DNA of 64,000 nt from positions 124,001 to 188,000 of the forward strand of contig DATATV010000039.1 of the NCBI GenBank assembly GCA_036268615.1, given 5' to 3'. Shown one piece after another: positions 22,854 to 32,715 of this stretch. The notes below the pieces were generated by a model. It was not told where the DNA came from. It made no database searches and saw only the letters and a list, made by a program, of their open reading frames with translations. This stretch comes from DATATV01 sp036268615. Its GTDB lineage: Bacteria; Actinomycetota; Actinomycetes; Mycobacteriales; Pseudonocardiaceae. Positions within the stretch are counted from its first letter, which is position 1. Every line of letters starts with the position of its first letter. The translations under genes and the position numbers were made by a program.

Positions 22854-25800
22854 GTGCAGGAAGCAGGCGAGCCCGGCGCGGGCGCGGCCGACGAGTGGCC
22901 GGACCTGGACAGCGACGAGAGCGGCCGGCAGCCCGACCCGGATTCGGAACGTCCCCGCGAACAGCCCGGCGATCACGGTGCGGGCGGTTCGGCACGTGAC
23001 GAAGCTGACTCGGAATCCACTTCGGACCGGGTGACCGAGGCGACATCGACGACCGGCGAATCCGCCCACGACGGGCAGACGGACCAAGCCGGGCCCGCAT
23101 CGCGTGCGGAGCCGGCCTGGCCCGACGATCCGGACGAGCCGGACGAGCCGGCTGACGCCGACCAGAGCGACACCGGTTCGGCCGGGGGCGACTCGGCGGA
23201 CGAGCCGATCGAGCCGGCGGCGCCCGTCACTCAGGCCGCGCAGGCTGCGGCCGGTCCGGTCGTGCCGGCTGAGGAGCCGGTCGTTTCTTCGACGGGTGAC
23301 GCGGAGTGGCCGGCCGATGAGGCGTCCGAAGCTGAGCCTGCGGTCAAGGCCGAGCCGGAGCCGGAGGCCGTGGCCGTCCACGCTGACGAGGCCGGGGACG
23401 ACTGGGCTGAGCCTGAGTCAGCACCGGCCGAGGCGGCTCGCCGGCCGTCGGAGGAGCCGTACCAGCAGGTCGAGGACTCCTACCAGCCGCACGACGAGTC
23501 GTCCCGAGACGACAACGAGCCGCAACGGCAAGCCGACGAGCCGCGGTGGCAGGCCGAGGAGCCCCACCGGGACGACGATCAGCCGCGCCAGGACGACGAC
23601 GAGCAGTCGCACCGCTATCAGCAGCAGAACCACGACGAGCAGCCGCACCAGGACGAGCCGCAGCGGCACGACGAGCAGCAGTGGAACGACAAGTCGTACC
23701 AGCGCGGCGAGCGGCACGAGCCCAGCGACCCGTACCAGGACAGCGAGTCGTACCGCGGCAGCGAGCCCGACCAGGGCAATGAGCCCTACCGGCAGGACGA
23801 CCTGCCGGATCGGCGGGACGAGGAGCCTGCGGCCCACGTCGAGCCTGCGGCCGAGGTAGAGCCGGACGACACGCCGGAGTCGGACCATGTGTCCGAGCCG
23901 GTCGCCGAGTACGAGGCCGCGGCTGAGTCCGGAGAGGCTGAGTCCGGAGAGGCTGAGCCCGGAGCGGCTGAGCCCGGAGCGGACGAGGCCGGAGCGGACG
24001 AAGAGGCCGAAGGGCACGACCGGGAGTCCGCAGTCACGACTGCTCGGTTCGAGCCGGCGCCGGAGCCCGCGCGAGTCGACGAGCCGGAGCAGGCCGAGGA
24101 GGCCCAGCCGGAGCCGTTGCCGACGTTCGTCTGGAAGACCGAGCCGCCGCTGGTCTGGAAGACCGAGCCAGAGCCAGGGCCAGAAGGCGCGCCGGAGCCC
24201 GAGGCCGAGCCGGAGTCGCTCTGGACGCCCCGGCAGCAGCCGGCCTGGCGTCCCGAGCCCGAGCCCGCGCCTCCCGTCGAAGACGAGTCCGAAGCGGAAC
24301 CCGAGCCGCGGTCGGCGTTCGCCTGGAAGCCGGAGTCGGAGCAGCCGTTCGCGTGGACGCCGGGGCAGGAGCCGGAAGCCGAGCCCGATCGGACCCCGGA
24401 GCGTGAGCCGGAGTCGCTCTGGACCCCCCGGCAGGAACCGGTCTGGACGCCGACGCCCGCCCCTGAGCGAGAACCGGAACCCGAGGCCGAGCCCGAAGCG
24501 GAATGGGAACCCGCGCCCACCCGCGAGCCCGCCCAGGATCACCGGCCGGAACCGGAGTCGGACTGGGAGCCCGAAGCCGAACGGGACGCGCGGCCCGAAC
24601 CGGTCGCCGACCGCTGGACGGATGACGATCACTCGCCCGCCCAGGACACCCAGTGGCTGGCCACGCCTCCGCCCCCCGCGCCGCCGGTTCGTCCGGAACC
24701 GCCGCAGAGTCCGCCGCAGAGCCAGCCGACCCAGGACCGGGCCCCTGATCGACCCGAACAGGCTCCCGACCGTCGTGACCAGGGACGGGATCGTCCGCAG
24801 GCACCTCCGGACATCGCGGCCACCCAGATCATGCCGGCCATCCGGGACGAGCCGGACCAGCGCGCGCCGGGCACCGAACCGCCGCGCCAACGACCCCCGA
24901 CCGGCCCGCCGGCGGCCCCGCCGGGCCAGCGCACCGCGCCGATGCGCCCGGTGGACCGTCCGGTCGGCTCGACCCGCCCGGGTGACCAGATTCGTGCGAC
25001 CGACCCGGGCCGACCAGGCGAGCAGAGCCGCCAGCCCGAGCAGAGCCGTCCGGTCGGCTCGACCCGCCCGGGTGACCAGAGTCGTCCTGTCGAGCAGGGC
25101 CGTCCGCCTGAACAGGGCCGTCCGGGCGAGCAGACCCGTCCGGGTGAACCAGTTCGCCAGGGTGACCCGAACCGGCAGCCGGAGCAGAACCGGCAGAACG
25201 GGCCGACCCGGCCGGTCGAGCCGGTCGCGCCGATGGACGCGACCCAGCACATCCCGGTGATCCGGGACGAGCCGCGTCGGCCGCCCTCGCCGCCGCGCAA
25301 CGCCCTGGACGCCACCCAGCACATCCCGCTCATCCGGGATGAGCCACGGGCCGCCCCGGAACGAGTCGGGCCGCTGCGCATCCCGCCGGCTCCGCCGCGC
25401 GAGCGGGTCGGGCCGACCCAACCCAACCGGGTGCCGCCGCGGATCCCGCCGACCCCGGCCAACCAGATCCCGAGGGTCGAGCGCACCGAGTTGATCGCGC
25501 CGCTCGGCCTGTCCGACGAGCACGACTACCGGCCCGACGACCTCGAACAGCCGGAGAAGCCGGCGAAGAAGGCTCCGGCCAAGCGTCGGCGCGGGCCCAA
25601 GAAGGGCGTGTTGATCACCCTCGGTGCGGTGGTCGTGGTCGCCGCGGTGGCCGCCGGCATCGTGGTCAGTTCGCCGAACCTGAGCCGGCAGCTCGGCCTG
25701 TCCAGCGGTCCGGCGGCGGCGCCGACCGCGGATCCGCCTTCACCGGTCGGGTTCTCCGCGCTGCTGGCCGCGCCGAACGCCGGCGCGCCGACGCCGAGTG

Positions 25801-27026
25801 CCGGTGGGGTGGCGGCGGCGCTGAACTCGATCGCGAACAACCCGGCGCTGAACAACTTCGGCGGCACGGTGGTGGACGTGAACACCGGCGCGGTGCTGTG
25901 GAACCACGGCGCCTCCACCCCGCTGCTGCCCGCGTCGACCAACAAGGTGCTCACCTCGGCCGCGGCGCTGCTCGAACTCGACCCGCAGTCCACGCTGACG
26001 ACGACCGTGGTGGCCGGGTCCGATCCGGGCACGGTCGTGCTGGTCGGCGGGGGAGATCCGACGCTGAACTCGCTGCCGGCGCCCGAGCAGACGGTGTATC
26101 CGGGCTCCGCGCGGCTGGACGACCTGGTGGCACAGGTCAAGAAGGCGCACCCGGCGCCGATCACCAAGATCGTGATCGACACCAGCGCCTACAGCGGTCC
26201 GGTGTACGGGCCCGGCTGGTCGCAGAGCCCGCCGGACAACGACTACACCCAGATGGTGTCGGCGATGATGGACGGCGGCCGCACCGACCCGTCCAACACC
26301 GGGAGCAACGGCGACACGCCGCGCACCCAGAGTCCGGTGACGCTGCTGGGTTCGACGCTGGCCAGCCGGCTGGGCGTGTCCTCGTCGGCCGTGAGTTCCA
26401 CCAACACGCCGACCGCGAGTGGGGCGCAGGTGCTCGGCACCGTGCACTCCGCGCCGCTCCAGGACCTGGTCGGCAATCTGCTGCAGATCTCGGACAACGT
26501 GCTCGCCGAGGCGCTCGGGCGGGCTGTCGCGAAGGCGGACGGCAAGCCCGAGACGTTCAGCGGCGCGGCGGCTGCGGTGATGGATGTGTTGCAGCGAAAC
26601 GGCTTCAGTATGAGCGGTGTGCATCTGTCGGACAGCAGTGGACTGTCCACTTCGGATACTGTGCCGCCAACCCTGCTGGCGCAGGTGTTGCGGGTGGCCA
26701 CGTCGCCGGCCAGTGCGTCCGATCCGAGGATCGCGAAGCTGAGGCCGTTGTTGACCGGGCTGCCGGTCGCCGGCGGCAGCGGCACGTTGGCCGCGTCGGC
26801 GGGTCGGTTCACCACGTCACCGGCGTCGGCGGGCAAGGGCTGGGTGCGGGCGAAGACCGGCACGCTGGGCGATCAGGGCGTCAACACGCTGGCCGGTTAC
26901 GTGCTCGACCAGGACGGCCGGGTGCTGGTATTCGCGCTGATGTCCAACGGCGCGAACGACGCCGTGGCGCCGGGTCTGCTGGACAGCATGGCGGCGGCGC
27001 TGCGCGGCTGCGGGTGCGGCGGATAG
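22854..27026 (+). CDS. dacB: D-alanyl-D-alanine carboxypeptidase/endopeptidase (PBP4/DacB type) with giant cytosolic tail
   Basis: A 1390-residue membrane enzyme that trims peptidoglycan stem peptides. After one membrane helix (about 917-938) comes the class C penicillin-binding domain with S1028-T-N-K, S1213-D-N and K1334-T-G, all intact. The first 900 residues face the cytosol and are low-complexity: very acidic at first, then Glu/Pro/Trp repeats (SLWTPRQ, WKTEPE), then Pro/Arg/Gln repeats. Three copies of a 12-residue motif, ATQxxPxIRDEP, stand at 656, 796 and 820; such Thr-Gln sites are plausible Ser/Thr-kinase targets (inference). GTG 22854 follows GGAGGAGA. The mycobacterial homologue is under 500 residues, so the tail is a lineage-specific expansion. 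Upstream neighbour ppa is divergent. Confidence 0.93.
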   Translation: MQEAGEPGAGAADEWPDLDSDESGRQPDPDSERPREQPGDHGAGGSARDEADSESTSDRVTEATSTTGESAHDGQTDQAGPASRAEPAWPDDPDEPDEPADADQSDTGSAGGDSADEPIEPAAPVTQAAQAAAGPVVPAEEPVVSSTGDAEWPADEASEAEPAVKAEPEPEAVAVHADEAGDDWAEPESAPAEAARRPSEEPYQQVEDSYQPHDESSRDDNEPQRQADEPRWQAEEPHRDDDQPRQDDDEQSHRYQQQNHDEQPHQDEPQRHDEQQWNDKSYQRGERHEPSDPYQDSESYRGSEPDQGNEPYRQDDLPDRRDEEPAAHVEPAAEVEPDDTPESDHVSEPVAEYEAAAESGEAESGEAEPGAAEPGADEAGADEEAEGHDRESAVTTARFEPAPEPARVDEPEQAEEAQPEPLPTFVWKTEPPLVWKTEPEPGPEGAPEPEAEPESLWTPRQQPAWRPEPEPAPPVEDESEAEPEPRSAFAWKPESEQPFAWTPGQEPEAEPDRTPEREPESLWTPRQEPVWTPTPAPEREPEPEAEPEAEWEPAPTREPAQDHRPEPESDWEPEAERDARPEPVADRWTDDDHSPAQDTQWLATPPPPAPPVRPEPPQSPPQSQPTQDRAPDRPEQAPDRRDQGRDRPQAPPDIAATQIMPAIRDEPDQRAPGTEPPRQRPPTGPPAAPPGQRTAPMRPVDRPVGSTRPGDQIRATDPGRPGEQSRQPEQSRPVGSTRPGDQSRPVEQGRPPEQGRPGEQTRPGEPVRQGDPNRQPEQNRQNGPTRPVEPVAPMDATQHIPVIRDEPRRPPSPPRNALDATQHIPLIRDEPRAAPERVGPLRIPPAPPRERVGPTQPNRVPPRIPPTPANQIPRVERTELIAPLGLSDEHDYRPDDLEQPEKPAKKAPAKRRRGPKKGVLITLGAVVVVAAVAAGIVVSSPNLSRQLGLSSGPAAAPTADPPSPVGFSALLAAPNAGAPTPSAGGVAAALNSIANNPALNNFGGTVVDVNTGAVLWNHGASTPLLPASTNKVLTSAAALLELDPQSTLTTTVVAGSDPGTVVLVGGGDPTLNSLPAPEQTVYPGSARLDDLVAQVKKAHPAPITKIVIDTSAYSGPVYGPGWSQSPPDNDYTQMVSAMMDGGRTDPSNTGSNGDTPRTQSPVTLLGSTLASRLGVSSSAVSSTNTPTASGAQVLGTVHSAPLQDLVGNLLQISDNVLAEALGRAVAKADGKPETFSGAAAAVMDVLQRNGFSMSGVHLSDSSGLSTSDTVPPTLLAQVLRVATSPASASDPRIAKLRPLLTGLPVAGGSGTLAASAGRFTTSPASAGKGWVRAKTGTLGDQGVNTLAGYVLDQDGRVLVFALMSNGANDAVAPGLLDSMAAALRGCGCGG

Positions 27027-27116
27027 GGCGACGCAGCGTGGGTGGGCGGCCGATGTTCGGGTGAGCCGTCCGCTTGGCCAGCGCCGCACCACGCGGTCTC
27101 GGGTACCGTCGCGGGT

Positions 27117-28217
27117 GTGCAGCTGGCTTCGACAGCTTGGTCCTGGATCTCCGGCGACGCGGGGTCCGACCGGCCCACGCCCCCCGTGGACTGGTCGGTC
27201 GCGGTGGGTACCGGCCAGCGACTGGCCAGAGGCGGGCCCACGGTGGAGCCGGCCGAGGCGCGCGCGGTCGTGCAGGAGCTGCGGGAGATCAACTCGACCG
27301 CTGAGCTGCACGTACGCGAACTGACCGGGCTGGGTGCCGGGCTCCCGTTGCGGCCGGCCGAGGTGCTCGACCGGCCCGGCTGGGTGAAGGCCGCGGTCGC
27401 CGGGCTGTCCGCGATGACCGATGGTGCCCTGCCCGCCGGGTACTCGGGTCCGCTGGCCGGTGTGTTGGCCGGGACGGCGGGCGCGCAGGCCGGGATGGTG
27501 CTGGCGTTCCTGAGTTCGCGGGTGCTGGGCCAGTACGACCCGTTCGGTGGCGAGGACAATTCCGGGCGGCTGCTGCTGGTCGCGCCGAACGTGGTCGCCG
27601 CGCAGCGTGCGATGCAGGTTTCCGGCGCGGACTTTCGGCTGTGGGTGTGCCTGCACGAGTGCACGCACCGGCTGCAGTTCACCGCGGTCGACTGGCTGCG
27701 CGACTACTTCGCCGGCGAGGTCGCCCAACTACTGGCGAACATCGACGAGAGCGCGCTGGACGCGGTGGCGCGGCTGCCGGAGATGGTGCGCACGGCGCGC
27801 GAGCGGTCGCGGGCCGGGATGACCGGATCGGGCCCGATCGGGCTGATCGAGCTGTTGCAGTCGCCGGAGCAGCGAGCGGTGCTGGATCGGTTGTTGGCGC
27901 TGTCCACGCTGCTGGAGGGGCACGCCGACCACGTGATGGACGCGGTCGGGCCGGAGGTGGTGCCGTCGGTGGCGGTGATCCGGCAGCGGTTCTCCGTGCG
28001 ACGCAAGGGCGGTGGCCTGCTCGACCGGGCGCTGCGCACGCTGCTCGGCGTGGAGGCGAAGGTCCGGCAGTACGCGGAGGGCGCGGCGTTCACCGACCAC
28101 ATCGTCGGCGCGGTCGGCATGGACGGTTTCAACGCGGTGTGGACCTCGCCGGAGACGCTGCCGACCCGGGCGGAGATCGCCGACCCGGGGGAGTGGCTGC
28201 GGCGGGTGCACGGCTGA
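27117..28217 (+). CDS. zincin-like metalloprotease (DUF2342 / Rv3626c family)
   Basis: A 366-residue predicted zinc metallopeptidase. LHECTHRLQF (about residues 179-188) contains the HExxH zinc site. The rest is helical with conserved WLRDY, DHVMDAVGPEVVPSV and MDGFNAVWTSPETLP typical of the family, sometimes annotated as F420-biosynthesis associated though its role is unknown. GTG 27117 is preferred; a TACCGT hexamer 7 nt upstream suggests a leaderless mRNA. Its place between dacB and tilS matches M. tuberculosis Rv3626c. Confidence 0.88.
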   Translation: MQLASTAWSWISGDAGSDRPTPPVDWSVAVGTGQRLARGGPTVEPAEARAVVQELREINSTAELHVRELTGLGAGLPLRPAEVLDRPGWVKAAVAGLSAMTDGALPAGYSGPLAGVLAGTAGAQAGMVLAFLSSRVLGQYDPFGGEDNSGRLLLVAPNVVAAQRAMQVSGADFRLWVCLHECTHRLQFTAVDWLRDYFAGEVAQLLANIDESALDAVARLPEMVRTARERSRAGMTGSGPIGLIELLQSPEQRAVLDRLLALSTLLEGHADHVMDAVGPEVVPSVAVIRQRFSVRRKGGGLLDRALRTLLGVEAKVRQYAEGAAFTDHIVGAVGMDGFNAVWTSPETLPTRAEIADPGEWLRRVHG

Positions 28218-28596
28218 TCCGGGGATCTGCGCAGGCGGCCTGAATGCGGGGTTGCCGATTGTGTGAATCGCTGGGAAGGCACGCCTGAAACCCGAAGCCG
28301 AATCACCAGGAACCCGATGTTCAACGACGCCGATTTCGCGATTTCGCCCCCAGCCCAGCCCCCACCCTCCCTAAGGGGGCGCCCCTGTAGCCATTCTATC
28401 GGTGCTGGTGGGGGATTTGGGGTCGATCGCTTCGGGCTGTGGATAACGGGTCCGGCTGTGCATAGGTCGGGTTTCCGGCGAGATGGTTGATGGCGAATAC
28501 GGGCACAATGGAGAGTTGCCTCGGAGCGGTCCGGTAGGACGCCGAGGAGGGAACGGGCGCGACCCTGACCCAGGGCAGGATGGAAGATGGCCTGCG
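28218..28596. other. 379-nt intergenic region before tilS
   Basis: No gene seen. It holds an inverted repeat CCCCCACC (28359-28366) / GGTGGGGG (28407-28414) in a C/G-skewed patch, and one perfect DnaA box on the minus strand at 28438-28446 followed by a weaker one. It probably contains the tilS promoter. Confidence 0.5.
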
Positions 28597-29619
28597 ATGA
28601 GTGACGTCGATCAGGCGGTGCCGATCACCCGGGCCGCGGTGCGCCGGTTACTCGCTGCCGCGCGGAAAGCCGATCACGCGGCACCGACGGGGCTGCGGGA
28701 CGGCCGGCTCGCCGTGGCGGTCTCCGGTGGCGCCGACTCCCTCGCGTTGGCCGCCGCCGCGGCCTACGTCGGCCCCCGGGAGGACCTCACTGTGCACGGC
28801 CTGATCGTCGATCACGGCCTCCAGTCCGGCTCCGACGACATCGCCGCGCGCACCGCCGACGTGCTCCGCGGGCTCGGCCTCACCGCCGAGGTGCTCACCG
28901 TCCGGGTCGACGGGCCGGGCGGTCTCGAAGCCGCGGCCCGACGCGCTCGTTACGCCGCGCTGCGCACGGCCGACACGCTCGTCCTGCTCGGCCACACCCG
29001 TGACGACCAGGCCGAGACCGTGCTGCTCGGGCTCGGTCGCGGCTCCGGGCCCCGCTCGATCGCCGGGATGCGACCGCTCGACCCGCCCTGGGGGCGGCCG
29101 TTTCTCGGGCTCTCCCGGGCGATCACGGTGGCCGCGTGTGCGCGGCTGGGGCTCGAACCCTGGGCCGATCCGCACAACGTGAACCCCCGGTTCACCCGCG
29201 TGCGGCTGCGGAGCGAGGTGCTGCCGCTGCTGGAGGACGTGCTCGCCGGCGGGGTCGCCGACGCCCTCGGGCGGACGGCCGCGCAGCTTCAGGAGGACCT
29301 CGACGCCCTTGACGACTGGGCAAATCGGGTCATCGAGACGTATCTCACACCGGGGTCCACCGCCATCTCCGTCGAACCCCTCGTCGACCTGCCGGTCGCT
29401 GTCCGGCGGCGGGTGCTACGCGGGTGGCTGCTGGCCGGTGGTGTGCGCGAACTCACGGACCCGCAGCTGCGCGCCGCGGACGAACTGGTCGGTAACTGGC
29501 GAGGTCAGGGTGAGGTCTGGCTGCCCGGCGGGTTGGTCGTGCGGCGCGCGCGTGGGAGGCTTCAGCTCGACCGGACGGACCGCAGCGGCGACCGCGTGCC
29601 GAACCCGCCGGGCCAATGA
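28597..29619 (+). CDS. tilS: tRNA(Ile)-lysidine synthase
   Basis: A 340-residue PP-loop ATPase that changes C34 of the CAT-anticodon tRNA-Ile to lysidine so that it reads AUA. The PP-loop SGGADSLAL is at about 41-49, with HTRDDQAETVLL and RxxxEVLPLL further on; the C-terminal substrate domain is short, as in actinobacteria. ATG 28597 is preferred; GGAAG lies about 10 nt upstream. It is followed after 3 nt by hpt, an ancient pairing. Confidence 0.95.
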   Translation: MSDVDQAVPITRAAVRRLLAAARKADHAAPTGLRDGRLAVAVSGGADSLALAAAAAYVGPREDLTVHGLIVDHGLQSGSDDIAARTADVLRGLGLTAEVLTVRVDGPGGLEAAARRARYAALRTADTLVLLGHTRDDQAETVLLGLGRGSGPRSIAGMRPLDPPWGRPFLGLSRAITVAACARLGLEPWADPHNVNPRFTRVRLRSEVLPLLEDVLAGGVADALGRTAAQLQEDLDALDDWANRVIETYLTPGSTAISVEPLVDLPVAVRRRVLRGWLLAGGVRELTDPQLRAADELVGNWRGQGEVWLPGGLVVRRARGRLQLDRTDRSGDRVPNPPGQ

Positions 29620-29622
29620 TTC

Positions 29623-30195
29623 ATGTCAGAGAGGGGAATCCGGCTCGTGTACGAGGGCGACATCGCCTCCGTGCTCATCACCGAGCAGGAGATCACTGCG
29701 AAGGTGGACGAGCTCGCCGAGCAGATCGCGGCCGACCAGCCTGAACGGCCGGCGTCGGATCTGCTGTTGGTCGGAGTGCTCAAGGGTGCGGCTATGTTCA
29801 TGACCGACCTGGCCAGGGCGTTGCCAGTGCCGGTTCAGCTGGAATTCATGGCGATCAGCTCCTACGGCTCGTCGAACACCTCCTCCGGCGTGCTGCGCAT
29901 GCTCAAGGGGCTGGATCGCGACATCACCGGCAAGAACGTGCTGATCGTCGAGGACATCATCGACTCCGGACTGACCCTGTCCTGGCTCTACAAGGACCTC
30001 GCCTCCCGACGCGCGGCGTCGGTGCAGGTCTGCGCGCTGTTGCGCAAACCCGAGGCGATGAAGGTGGACGTTCCGGTCAAATACGTCGGGTTCGATATTC
30101 CGAACGAGTTCGTCGTGGGCTACGGCCTCGACTACGCCGAGCGGTACCGTGACCTGCGCTATATCGGCACCCTGGACCCGAAGGTGTACGCCTGA
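29623..30195 (+). CDS. hpt: hypoxanthine phosphoribosyltransferase
   Basis: A 190-residue purine-salvage enzyme making IMP/GMP from PRPP. The PRPP-binding loop VLIVEDIIDSGLTL (about 106-119), LKGA (48-51), SSYG flexible loop and VGYGLDYAERYRDL end are intact. ATG 29623 starts 3 nt after the tilS stop; GTG 29647 with a GAGAGGGG site is an alternative. Co-transcribed with tilS. Confidence 0.97.
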   Translation: MSERGIRLVYEGDIASVLITEQEITAKVDELAEQIAADQPERPASDLLLVGVLKGAAMFMTDLARALPVPVQLEFMAISSYGSSNTSSGVLRMLKGLDRDITGKNVLIVEDIIDSGLTLSWLYKDLASRRAASVQVCALLRKPEAMKVDVPVKYVGFDIPNEFVVGYGLDYAERYRDLRYIGTLDPKVYA

Positions 30196-30405
30196 CACCA
30201 GCTCGGTCCCGAACTCGGGAACGCTTGACGGCCTCGCGCCGTTGCACGTGGTGACGGTCGTGAACCGTGGGCCCGGCGTTCGCGCCGTGCGCATGGCCAC
30301 GGGCGGTACGCTGGAGCGGTCCGGGGTACCCGTCCGTCCGGAGGCTGGGCTTTCCCCGGTCGAGCGCGCGAGTTTGGGAGGGTCGAGGCCACCGGCCGTA
30401 GTTGA

Positions 30406-32715
30406 ATGGACCGTAAGCGCCTACTACGCAACCCGCTGCTGTGGATCGTGGCGTTGTTGCTCGTGTACTACGCCTTCAGCACGTTGTTCAACAGCACCCG
30501 CGACTACACGCAGGTGTCGACGTCGATCGCGGTGACGCAGATCACCGACGGCAACGTGAAGAGCGCGCAGATCGACGACAAGGAACAGCAGGTCCAGCTT
30601 GACCTGAACAAGCCGGTCAACGGCGACTCCAAGATCATCGCCTTCTTCCCGAGCGGCAACGCGGTCAACGAGATCTACGACAACCTGAACACGAAGCACG
30701 TCAACTACGACACCAAGGTGACGCAGGGCAGCTTCTGGTCGCAGATCCTGATCTACCTCATCCCGCTCGGCCTGCTGGTGCTCGTCATGTGGTTCATGAT
30801 GAACAGCGCCCAGGGCGGCGGTAACCGCGTACTCAACTTCGGCAAGTCCCGGGCCAAGCAGCTCAACAAGGACATGCCCAAGACCACCTTCGCGGATGTC
30901 GCGGGCGCCGACGAGGCCGTCGAAGAGCTGTACGAGATCAAGGACTTCCTGCAGAACCCCGGCCGGTATCAGGCGCTCGGCGCCAAGATCCCCAAGGGCG
31001 TGCTGCTCTACGGTCCGCCCGGCACCGGTAAGACCCTGCTGGCCAGGGCCGTGTCCGGCGAGGCGGGCGTGCCGTTCTACTCGATCTCCGGTTCGGACTT
31101 CGTCGAGATGTTCGTCGGTGTCGGTGCCTCCCGGGTGCGTGACCTGTTCGAACAGGCCAAGCAGAACTCGCCGTGCATCGTGTTCGTCGACGAGATCGAC
31201 GCGGTCGGCCGCCAGCGTGGCGCCGGCCTCGGCGGTGGCCACGACGAGCGCGAGCAGACCCTCAACCAGCTGCTGGTCGAGATGGACGGCTTCGACACCC
31301 GCGGAGGCATCATCCTGATCGCGGCCACCAACCGGCCCGACATCCTGGACCCGGCGCTGCTCCGGCCCGGCCGCTTCGACCGGCAGATTCCGGTCAGCGC
31401 GCCCGACCTGGCCGGTCGGCGGGCGATCCTGCAGGTGCACTCCAAGGGCAAGCCGTTCGCCTCGGACGTGGACTTCGAGTCGCTGGCCAAGCGCACCGTC
31501 GGCATGTCCGGCGCCGACCTGGCCAACGTGATCAACGAGGCCGCGCTGCTCACCGCGCGTACCAACGGCCACGTGATCAACGGGGTCGCGCTGGAGGAGT
31601 CGGTCGACCGGGTGATCGGCGGTCCGGCCCGCAAGAGCCGGATCATCTCCGAGAAGGAACGCAAGATCACCGCCTACCACGAGGGCGGCCACGCTCTCGC
31701 CGCGTGGGCGATGCCCGACCTGGAGCCGGTCTACAAGCTGACCATCCTGCCCCGCGGTCGCACCGGCGGGCACGCCCTCGTCGTGCCCGAGGACGACAAG
31801 GAGTTGATGACCCGCTCCGAGATGATCGCCCGGCTGGTGTTCGCGCTGGGTGGCCGGTCGGCCGAAGAGCTCGTCTTCCACGAGCCGACCACGGGTGCCT
31901 CCTCCGACATCGAGCAGGCCACCAAGATCGCTCGCGCGATGGTCACCGAGTACGGCATGAGCGCCCGGCTGGGTGCGGTCAAGTACGGCCAGGAGCAGGG
32001 CGACCCGTTCCTCGGCCGGTCCATGGGCCACCAGCCGGACTACTCGCTGGAGGTCGCGCACGAGATCGACGAAGAGGTGCGCAAGCTGATCGAGGCCGCG
32101 CACAACGAGGCCTGGAGCGTGCTGAACACCTACCGGGACGTGCTGGACAACCTGGTCGTCGAACTGCTGGAGAAGGAAACTCTCCACCGCAAGGACCTGG
32201 AGCGGATCTTCTCGCTGGTGCAGAAGCGGCCGCGGATCACCGAGTTCAACGATTTCGGTGGCCGTACGCCGTCGGACAAGCCGCCGGTGAAGACGCCGCG
32301 CGAGCTGGCCAAGGAGCGCGGCGAGCCGTGGCCCGAGCCGGAGCGCAGCCCGACCCCGGTCGGCATCGCTCCCGGCGGTGGTGAACTGCCCGGCAGCATC
32401 GGCAGCGTCACCGGGCCCAACCCGTACCCGCAGATCCCGGGCAGCAACGGCAGCGTTCCCTACGGCGCGCCCAACGGTGCCGGCCAGGCCCCGCCCTACC
32501 CGGGTTACACCGGTGGCAGCGGGTACCAGCCGGGTACCACCAACGGTGGGCCGCCCTACTACGGTGCCCCGCCGGGGTGGACCCCGGCGACCACCCCGCC
32601 CGGCCAGCCGTGGAACCCGGGCTGGCAGCCCGGTGGTCCGCAGGACCAGCCGCCGACCGGCAGCGCCGGTGACCAGGGCGGTGAAGACTCCGGACAGCAG
32701 GCGGATGACAAGTAA
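30406..32715 (+). CDS. ftsH: ATP-dependent zinc metalloprotease FtsH
   Basis: A 769-residue membrane-anchored AAA protease for quality control of membrane proteins. Two helices (about 9-26 and 105-125) flank a small external domain; Walker A GPPGTGKT is at 203-210, Walker B VFVDEIDA, the SRH region near 310, and the zinc site HEGGH at 425-429 with Asp further on. The last 130 residues are a Pro/Gly/Tyr/Gln-rich tail usual in actinobacterial FtsH. A 210-nt leader separates it from hpt. Its 3' end overlaps the folE start by 11 nt if ATG 32705 is used, linking it to the folate operon as in M. tuberculosis. Confidence 0.98.
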   Translation: MDRKRLLRNPLLWIVALLLVYYAFSTLFNSTRDYTQVSTSIAVTQITDGNVKSAQIDDKEQQVQLDLNKPVNGDSKIIAFFPSGNAVNEIYDNLNTKHVNYDTKVTQGSFWSQILIYLIPLGLLVLVMWFMMNSAQGGGNRVLNFGKSRAKQLNKDMPKTTFADVAGADEAVEELYEIKDFLQNPGRYQALGAKIPKGVLLYGPPGTGKTLLARAVSGEAGVPFYSISGSDFVEMFVGVGASRVRDLFEQAKQNSPCIVFVDEIDAVGRQRGAGLGGGHDEREQTLNQLLVEMDGFDTRGGIILIAATNRPDILDPALLRPGRFDRQIPVSAPDLAGRRAILQVHSKGKPFASDVDFESLAKRTVGMSGADLANVINEAALLTARTNGHVINGVALEESVDRVIGGPARKSRIISEKERKITAYHEGGHALAAWAMPDLEPVYKLTILPRGRTGGHALVVPEDDKELMTRSEMIARLVFALGGRSAEELVFHEPTTGASSDIEQATKIARAMVTEYGMSARLGAVKYGQEQGDPFLGRSMGHQPDYSLEVAHEIDEEVRKLIEAAHNEAWSVLNTYRDVLDNLVVELLEKETLHRKDLERIFSLVQKRPRITEFNDFGGRTPSDKPPVKTPRELAKERGEPWPEPERSPTPVGIAPGGGELPGSIGSVTGPNPYPQIPGSNGSVPYGAPNGAGQAPPYPGYTGGSGYQPGTTNGGPPYYGAPPGWTPATTPPGQPWNPGWQPGGPQDQPPTGSAGDQGGEDSGQQADDK

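Noticed and set aside
23418..25523. 701-codon minus-strand open frame opposite the dacB tail
   Set aside because: Mirror of the repeat-rich coding sequence; Arg/Leu/Gly-rich with no signal, and the plus-strand frame continues into an intact PBP domain.
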